From UBA7887 sp964408735 (lineage in GTDB: Bacteria; Pseudomonadota; Alphaproteobacteria; UBA7887): 18,909 bases of DNA. The DNA is taken from contig CAYPAX010000087.1 of NCBI GenBank assembly GCA_964408735.1, positions 1 to 18,909 on the forward strand, written 5' to 3'. Below, piece after piece: positions 14,425 to 18,909 of the stretch (position 1 is the stretch's first letter; each line of letters begins with the position of its first letter). The translations under genes were made by a program, and so were the position numbers. Under the pieces are notes generated by a model that made no database searches, had not been told where the DNA came from, and worked only from the letters and a program-made list of their open reading frames with translations.

Positions 14425-14751
14425 TCAGGCAAGCCCGAGCGGCATTCCAGCCGCAGCGGACAATTCCTTTTCCAGCAGGGCATGCAGGTCGTGACCGCGG
14501 CGGCGATCGGTCCAGCTCTTGGCGGCTTCGTCGTAGACGTAGTGCCCGGCGCCGCTCTTCGGCGAGGACAGCCAGAGCTCGCGATTGGCGGCATGGCGGT
14601 TGAGCACATATTGGCTGTCGTCTTCGAGCGTGATGGTCAGCACCTCGTCGATCAGCTCGGCCTCGAGCACGTCGCCCGCCACAGTGTCGATGCGCTCCAT
14701 CAGCGCTTCCAAGGTCGCACCCGACAGGGCATGGAACCCGCTCTCGTCCAT
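14425..14751 (-). CDS. cyaY: Iron donor protein CyaY (frataxin homologue)
   Basis: 108 residues from the ATG at 14751. This start is preferred over the in-frame ATG at 14766 because AAAGG lies seven bases before it, while the upstream ATG has GGGAG only two bases away. The sequence fits the frataxin fold: an acidic first helix (F-H-A-L-S-G-A-T-L-E-A-L-M-E-R-I-D), then V-L-E-A-E-L-I-D-E-V-L-T-I-T-L-E-D-D, Y-V-L-N-R-H, E-L-W-L-S-S-P-K-S-G and a final helix L-H-A-L-L-E-K-E-L. Frataxins bind iron through the acidic first helix and modulate Fe-S cluster assembly in the cytoplasm. It lies just upstream of the ABC exporter gene on the same strand (6 nt between) and is divergent from rpmE. Confidence 0.9.
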   Translation of the reverse strand: MDESGFHALSGATLEALMERIDTVAGDVLEAELIDEVLTITLEDDSQYVLNRHAANRELWLSSPKSGAGHYVYDEAAKSWTDRRRGHDLHALLEKELSAAAGMPLGLA

Positions 14752-14801
14752 AATCTCGCCTTTCATGACTCCCAGGCGCGGATATAGAGCACCGGGCGGG
14801 C

Positions 14802-14830
14802 TTGTGGAACCGCTTTGCTTGAGCTATACA
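14802..14830 (+). promoter_or_regulatory. Probable sigma70-like promoter of rpmE
   Basis: TTGTGG at 14802-14807 and TATACA at 14825-14830 are separated by exactly 17 bases. The start codon lies 29 bases beyond the -10 box. The -10 matches consensus at four of six positions and the -35 at its first three. The predicted role is inferred from spacing and position. Confidence 0.45.
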
Positions 14831-14859
14831 GCCCGCCGCGCCAGTAGCGGAGCCGCAGA

Positions 14860-15093
14860 ATGAAAGCCGATATTCATCCCGACTATCACGACATCACCGT
14901 GGTGATGACGGACGGGACCGAGTTCACGACACGTAGCACCTGGGGCAAGGAAGGCGACGTGCTCAAGCTCGACGTCGACCCCAAGAGCCATCCGGCCTGG
15001 ACCGGCGGTGCCCAGCGCATCGTCGACACCGAAGGTCAGGTCGCGCGCTTCAACAAGCGCTTCGGCGCCTTCGGCCTCGGCAACAAGGGCTGA
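14860..15093 (+). CDS. rpmE: Large ribosomal subunit protein bL31
   Basis: 77 residues matching the alphaproteobacterial bL31 form: M-K-A-D-I-H-P-D-Y-H, V-V-M-T-D-G-T-E-F, R-S-T-W-G-K-E-G-D, K-S-H-P-A-W-T-G-G and F-N-K-R-F. The zinc-binding cysteines of the C+ type are absent, so it does not depend on zinc; this C- form is usual in alphaproteobacteria. The ATG at 14860 is preceded by CGGAG with a normal gap. It is monocistronic, divergent from cyaY, and converges on the next gene with only 13 bases between the stops. No rho-independent hairpin is evident. Confidence 0.96.
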   Translation: MKADIHPDYHDITVVMTDGTEFTTRSTWGKEGDVLKLDVDPKSHPAWTGGAQRIVDTEGQVARFNKRFGAFGLGNKG

Positions 15094-15106
15094 GCCCAAA
15101 CCAATT

Positions 15107-16003
15107 TTAGCCGCGGCGGCGTGAGCCGCGCAGCCACCAGAACAGCATTGAGAGGCCCAGCGCCAATAGCACTGCGCCCGACAGCGTGCGCAGCGTGCGC
15201 TGGGAGTGCTCGCGCAGCACCAGCATGCCGTCGTGGCGCAGATCCACGACCTCTATGCCGTAGTCGCAATCCTCCGAGGCCAGGTTCGGCGCCAGGAAGC
15301 TGACACCATCGCCGTCATGGAGCGCCTGCTCTATGACGTGCAGGCGATGATGATAGATTGGGTAGAGGTAGGCGCACTCGCGGTCGGCGAAATTCAGCCT
15401 CAGAAGACCGCCCATGGTATCGCCGTCGGGGGAATCCGAATCGGTGAAGCTCGGCTCGGCGGTGAAATGGGCGATGGTCCCCTCGTAGGGCGCCAGCGAC
15501 CACGGCGCGACACCGTTCAACAACAGCAGGCCCACGGGCGCGCTGACGCCGGCCGCGAGAAGGATCAGGCCGCGGCCCATCGACGGTGCCAACGCACGGC
15601 GCGTTCGCCGCCGGGCCACCAGCCACAGCCACAACAGCACAATGCCGGCCGCCGCCACATAGAGCGCCAGCTCGACGGCCAGCACGGCCAGCGCCAGACA
15701 CACCGCCAGTAGTGCTGCCAGGAGAAATACCACCGTCCGGGCCGCCACGGCCTCGCTGGCCGCCTCGGGCTCGCCCGGCGTCTGCCGCCGCCAGTTTCGG
15801 CCGATCAGCCAGAGTACGGTTGGGCCCAAGGTCACGGCCGCAACGCTGAGTAGCGTGCCGAGCAGAGCCGGGTCGGCGACGGGCATGGACGGCATCATGA
15901 TTTCCACTTGGCCCAATACCAGCGCCACGCCGGTGACCAGCAGCGTCACGAAGATCGCCAAGGCGCGCACGAGTGTGAGACAGACCGCAGCCGCTTTGTG
16001 CAT
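15107..16003 (-). CDS. Membrane protein of unknown function with an exported domain
   Basis: 298 residues; family not recognised. The N-terminal half has about four or five hydrophobic helices (near 10-33, 45-65, 90-130 and 145-165) with a basic cytosolic loop R-R-R-T-R-R. A soluble stretch of roughly 90 residues follows, starting near A-P-Y-E-G-T-I-A-H-F, with acidic segments (D-S-D-S-P-D-G-D) and Cys in D-R-E-C-A-Y and E-D-C-D-Y that could pair outside the cytoplasm. A last helix (L-S-G-A-V-L-L-A-L-G-L-S-M-L-F-W-W) ends in R-G-S-R-R-R-G. The ATG at 16003 gives a plausible N-terminal anchor. It is convergent with rpmE and divergent from gspK, so it appears to be a single-gene unit. Confidence 0.75.
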   Translation of the reverse strand: MHKAAAVCLTLVRALAIFVTLLVTGVALVLGQVEIMMPSMPVADPALLGTLLSVAAVTLGPTVLWLIGRNWRRQTPGEPEAASEAVAARTVVFLLAALLAVCLALAVLAVELALYVAAAGIVLLWLWLVARRRTRRALAPSMGRGLILLAAGVSAPVGLLLLNGVAPWSLAPYEGTIAHFTAEPSFTDSDSPDGDTMGGLLRLNFADRECAYLYPIYHHRLHVIEQALHDGDGVSFLAPNLASEDCDYGIEVVDLRHDGMLVLREHSQRTLRTLSGAVLLALGLSMLFWWLRGSRRRG

Positions 16004-16099
16004 GCTATTCCGCCCTCCTCCGGAACACGACTATAGCCTGAGCGGGCGCGCGCCGGAATGGCTCCCATTCGGCGGGACTTGCTCTAGAGTGGGCAGGCC

Positions 16100-17170
16100 A
16101 TGGCTATTGCGCAGAAAATCCTCTCGGCCTGCCAGCGCGGCGTAGCTTTGATCGCGGTGCTCTGGGTGCTGACCCTGCTGGCCGTGGTGGCGACTGCGGT
16201 GACCGTCGATGCGCGCACCGACATGGCGCTCGCCCGCAACGCCGAGGCCGGCGCCAGGGCCGAAGCCCTTGCGGATGCGGGCGTGATGCGCGCCGCCCTG
16301 ATGCTGATGACCCGGCGCCCGCGCAACGTTCGCGACGCGGACGAGGACGAGGACATCGTCGATGAGGCTGCCGAAGCGGACACGCCGTCGCTCGCCGAGC
16401 TGCTCGAGCGCCGGCCCGAGCTCGAAGGCGCCATCGAGCGCCGGGTCGGCAGCGAGGCCTTGCTGGCGGCGCTGCCGCTCGCCGAAGCCGATTTTCCCCT
16501 TGACGGCAGCGCTGTCGCCATGCCGCTCGACGGCGCGGTGCTGTCCCTGGCCATCCAGGACGTCGGCGGCCTGATCGACCTCAACAGCGCCGGCGACGAG
16601 CTTCTGGCCGGGCTGTTCGTTGCCGCGGGCGCGGCCGGCGACGAAGCCCGGGACCTGGCCGCGGCCGTCCGCGACTATGGCGACGAAGACGACCTGGTGC
16701 GCCCCGGCGGCGCCGAGGCCGCGGCCTATCGTGCCGCCGGCCGGGAAGAGCCCAAGAACGGGTCGTTCCAGTTTCCCGACGAGCTGCGCGCGGTATTCGG
16801 CATAACGCCCGAGCTGTTTGCGGCCGTGCGCCCCGCGATCACGGTCTGGTCGGGGCGGCCCGGCATCGATCCGCGCGTGGCGCCGCCGGCAGCGCTCGCG
16901 GCCTTGCCGTCGGGCAGCCAAGGCCAGGTCGAGGCCCTGCTCGCCGAGCGTGCCGCCGGCAGCGAGCGTGCACATCACGGCCTGACCGGCGCCGACGCCT
17001 ATCTCAGCCGCTCGCGCGGCCGCGTCTTCGCCATCCGCGCCGAGGTGCTGACGGACGCGGGCGCAACTTACGTGCGCGAAGCGGTGATCCGCCTGTCACG
17101 GCGCGCCGGCGTCGGCTATCAGGTCTATCATTGGGGACAGGGCCGGCCGGCCCCTGGAACCGGGGAAGAC
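16100..17170 (+). CDS. gspK: Type II secretion minor pseudopilin GspK-like protein, orphan
   Basis: 356 residues. The N-terminus has a class III prepilin signal: basic leader ending in Q-R-G, predicted cleavage after Gly14, then V-A-L-I-A-V-L-W-V-L-T-L-L. There is no Glu at position +5, which is usual for GspK and unlike other pseudopilins. The helix continues into A-R-N-A-E-A-G-A-R-A-E-A-L-A-D-A-G-V, also typical. The central region has Q-D-V-G-G-L-I-D-L-N-S-A, a strong GspK marker. An acidic low-complexity run (D-E-D-E-D) sits near residue 77. GspK caps the pseudopilus tip of type II secretion in the inner membrane and periplasm. No other gsp gene is in the window, which is unusual, though a T2SS locus could be elsewhere. 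The stop (TGA 17171-17173) overlaps the next ATG (TGATG). Confidence 0.85.
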
Positions 17171-17172
17171 TG

Positions 17173-18190
17173 ATGCTAAGGCAATGGCTCGTGTGCATGG
17201 TTGCTTGGCTGTCGCTTGCCGCCCCGGTATTGGCCGGCGACATGCTGCTGGTGGTCAATCGGCTCGACAGCTCGCTGTCGGTTCGCGATGCGATTAGCGG
17301 CGCCGAGCTTGCCCGTCTTGCCACCGGACCGAGCCCCCACGAAGTGGCGGTGTCGCCGGATGCGGCCATCGCCGTGGTAGCCGACTATGGCGATGCCCAG
17401 CCCGGCAACACGCTGACAGTGGTCGATCTTGCCCGGCTCGCGGTGGCGGCGACCATCGACCTTGGCGGCTTCCGCCGCCCACACGGCCTCGCCTTTCTCG
17501 CCGACGGCCGCCTGCTGGTGACGGCGGAAGGTGCCCGGCGCCTGCTGTTGGTCGACCCGCAGGCCGGCGAGGTGTTGGCGGCAATGGAGACCCACGGCCT
17601 CGGCAGCCACATGGTGGCAAGCGATGGCAAGCGTGCCTTCGTCGCCAACATGCACAGCGGCACGCTCTCCATCGTCGATATCGCCGAGACCAAGACCACG
17701 GCTGTGCTGAAAAGTGGGCTCGGCACCGAGGCTGTGGCGCTGGCACAGGGCGGTAGCGAGCTATGGCTGGTCAACCCCGAACTCGACGCGGTGCTGGTGC
17801 TCGATGCGGATAGCTTCGAGGGCCTGGCGCGCATTCCCTGCCCTGGCACGCCGGAGCGCATCGCCTTCACGCCCGACGGCGCGCGCGCTGGTTACGGCGA
17901 TGGGCAGCGGCGAGGTGGTGGTGATCGACACGGCCGCACGGGCCGAGATCGCGCGACTTGCGGTGCCGCTGGACCGTGTGGACGATCTCTCCGGCCGTAT
18001 GCTGGAAACCCGCTTCCCCACAGGCCCGCTGCCGATCGGCATCGCCATATCGGACGACGGTGCGCGCGCCTGGATCTCGAGCAGCCACGCGGACAGCGTC
18101 AGCGTGCTCGACCTCGCCAGCCTGACGTTCACCGCCCACATCGCCGTCGGCCCCGACCCGGACGGGTTGGCTTTCGTGGCCCGCGATTAG
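17173..18190 (+). pseudogene. Exported YVTN-type beta-propeller protein, frameshifted
   Basis: The gene starts at ATG 17173 inside the gspK stop (TGATG) and encodes a Sec signal peptide (cleavage near V-L-A/G, residue 21). Beta-propeller repeats of about 40 residues follow, recognisable as P-H-E-V-A-V-S-P-D, R-P-H-G-L-A-F-L-A-D-G, S-H-M-V-A-S-D-G-K-R and A-F-V-A-N-M-H-S-G-T-L-S-I-V-D. At 17878-17891 (GGCGCGCGCGCTGG) the frame breaks after residue 236. The continuation (A-L-V-T-A-M-G-S-G-E-V-V-V-I-D, then P-I-G-I-A-I-S-D-D-G and G-L-A-F-V-A) is in the next frame to 18190. Restoring two bases, one GC unit, would give 339 residues. Uncorrected, the frame runs to 18336 as meaningless sequence over the terminator. 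Either a sequencing error, a real mutation, or slippage-based switching. Confidence 0.8.
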
Positions 18191-18201
18191 GCAAAGAAAA
18201 T

Positions 18202-18225
18202 GGGAGGGAGCCGAAGCTCCCTCCC
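18202..18225 (-). terminator. Strong hairpin terminator between convergent genes
   Basis: A perfect 10-bp stem (GGGAGGGAGC 18202-18211, GCTCCCTCCC 18216-18225) has a 4-base loop. Read on the minus strand the loop is TTCG closed by C-G, the extra-stable UUCG tetraloop, and the stem is followed by ATTTTCTTTG, a U-rich tail. It therefore terminates mainly the minus-strand gene ending at 18248. On the plus strand the tail (GGTGGTTTCG) is weaker, but the hairpin may also stop transcripts of the gspK/propeller operon. Confidence 0.85.
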
Positions 18226-18247
18226 GGTGGTTTCGATAGTATCGAGC

Positions 18248-18871
18248 TCAGTCGCCGTCAAACGGGAACTCGTCGTCGTCCTCGTTGTCGTCGCAGCTCG
18301 GATCGGGGTCTCCACCGTTTCCATCCCAATCGGTGAAGCTATCCGAATCGTCATCGGCATCGTTGTTGCACATGGTGTTGCGCAGGCAGCCATCGACGCC
18401 GACGATCATGCCGTCGCTGTTGGTGCCGACGCCTTCGAAGGGACACGAATCCTCGACATCGTCGACGCCGTCATTGTCGTCGTCCGCGTCGACCAGATCG
18501 TGGACTCCGTCCAGGTCGTTATCCTGTTGGACGCAGGGATCGGCGCCTTCGTCGGCATATTCGGCAACGCAAGCCTCTTCATAGTCACTGAGGCCGTCGT
18601 CGTCCTCGTCACCGATGCCGGACGGATCGATGCCGCCACCGTCGAGGTCGTCGACCACGGCCACGCAGAGGCCGTCAGTCGGCTCGCCAACCGGGACCGG
18701 CACCTCGCCGCCGATGTCCAGCAACACCGCGCCGTCATTGAGGTTCAATGCACCGCACGAGGTCGGGGCGAAGAGGCTGGCAAGTCCAGAATCACCTTCC
18801 CAATCACCACCACGCGCATCGCACTTGGCTTCCGAAACGGGCTTGCCACCAAACAAATGAGGTGGTCCCAC
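18248..18871 (-). CDS. Asp-rich thrombospondin-type-3-repeat-like protein, N-terminus uncertain
   Basis: 207 residues from a GTG at 18871. The centre and C-terminus carry Asp-rich calcium-binding-type motifs: D-E-D-D-D-G-L-S-D-Y-E-E, D-N-D-L-D-G-V-H-D, D-D-D-N-D-G-V-D-D-V-E-D-S-C-P and D-D-D-S-D-S-F-T-D-W-D-G-N. These resemble thrombospondin type 3 repeats, usually extracellular. It has at least six Cys and ends D-D-D-E-F-P-F-D-G-D. No signal peptide is present, and an in-frame TAG lies at 18893-18895, only eight codons upstream. The sequence between (A-A-N-L-S-N-N-V-G-P-P-H) reads as coding, so the gene may be truncated or frameshifted near its start, or start at a non-canonical codon. It is followed by a strong terminator. 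Function unknown; calcium binding is family knowledge, not shown here. Confidence 0.6.
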   Translation of the reverse strand: MGPPHLFGGKPVSEAKCDARGGDWEGDSGLASLFAPTSCGALNLNDGAVLLDIGGEVPVPVGEPTDGLCVAVVDDLDGGGIDPSGIGDEDDDGLSDYEEACVAEYADEGADPCVQQDNDLDGVHDLVDADDDNDGVDDVEDSCPFEGVGTNSDGMIVGVDGCLRNTMCNNDADDDSDSFTDWDGNGGDPDPSCDDNEDDDEFPFDGD

Positions 18872-18909
18872 ATTGTTGGACAGGTTGGCGGCCTAGTTAA
18901 GGTGTATTC

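Noticed and set aside
1..18909. tRNA, rRNA, CRISPR arrays, IS elements or phage attachment sites
   Set aside because: No tRNA or rRNA-like sequence, regularly spaced repeats, transposase genes or flanking direct repeats were recognised by eye; weakly conserved structured RNAs cannot be excluded.

Overview
The window looks like chromosomal DNA from a high-GC alphaproteobacterium, probably of the Rhodospirillales type. The evidence is an alphaproteobacterial bL31 protein without zinc cysteines, a frataxin/CyaY gene, an MsbA-type ABC half-transporter beside rpmE, and about 68% GC in a sampled 60-base stretch of typical coding DNA. No rRNA, tRNA, CRISPR array, IS element or phage gene was seen.

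Layout. (1) Positions 1-2728, plus strand: a 5'-truncated family III CoA-transferase/racemase, a small exported protein and a passenger-less autotransporter-type beta-barrel. (2) Positions 2736-4390, plus strand: a lipoprotein alpha/beta hydrolase overlapping a VanZ-like membrane protein. (3) Positions 4387-8057, minus strand: a tightly packed operon of GT2 glycosyltransferase, O-antigen ligase/polymerase-like protein and unknown membrane protein, joined by GTGA and TAG-ATG junctions. (4) Positions 8128-10381, plus strand, divergent from that operon: a polysaccharide-export-type ABC-2 permease fused to a degenerate KpsT/Wzt-like ATPase domain, overlapping an atypical SDR epimerase. (5) Positions 10382-11623: an AAA/ORC1-CDC6-like ATPase in lower-GC DNA behind a 30% GC upstream region, probably acquired horizontally. 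(6) Positions 11630-14751, minus strand: prolyl aminopeptidase, an ABC half-transporter overlapping it by 4 nt, and cyaY. (7) Positions 14860-15093, plus strand: rpmE, with a plausible sigma70-like promoter. (8) Positions 15107-16003, minus strand: an unknown membrane protein. (9) Positions 16100-18190, plus strand: an orphan gspK and a YVTN beta-propeller gene frameshifted in a GC-dinucleotide tract. (10) Positions 18202-18871: a strong hairpin terminator and a thrombospondin-type-3-like Asp-rich gene on the minus strand.

How the genes fit together. Regions 3 and 4 form a small surface-glycan locus: a glycosyltransferase, a Wzy/WaaL-like membrane enzyme, an export-type permease and a sugar-nucleotide-epimerase-like protein. 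The most unusual object in the window is the permease. Its C-terminal third still follows the KpsT/Wzt order of motifs but has lost Walker A, the Walker B glutamate and the H-loop histidine, so it looks like a membrane-tethered pseudo-ATPase. No intact KpsT/Wzt partner is present in the window. All family assignments come from reading motifs by eye; no database search was run.
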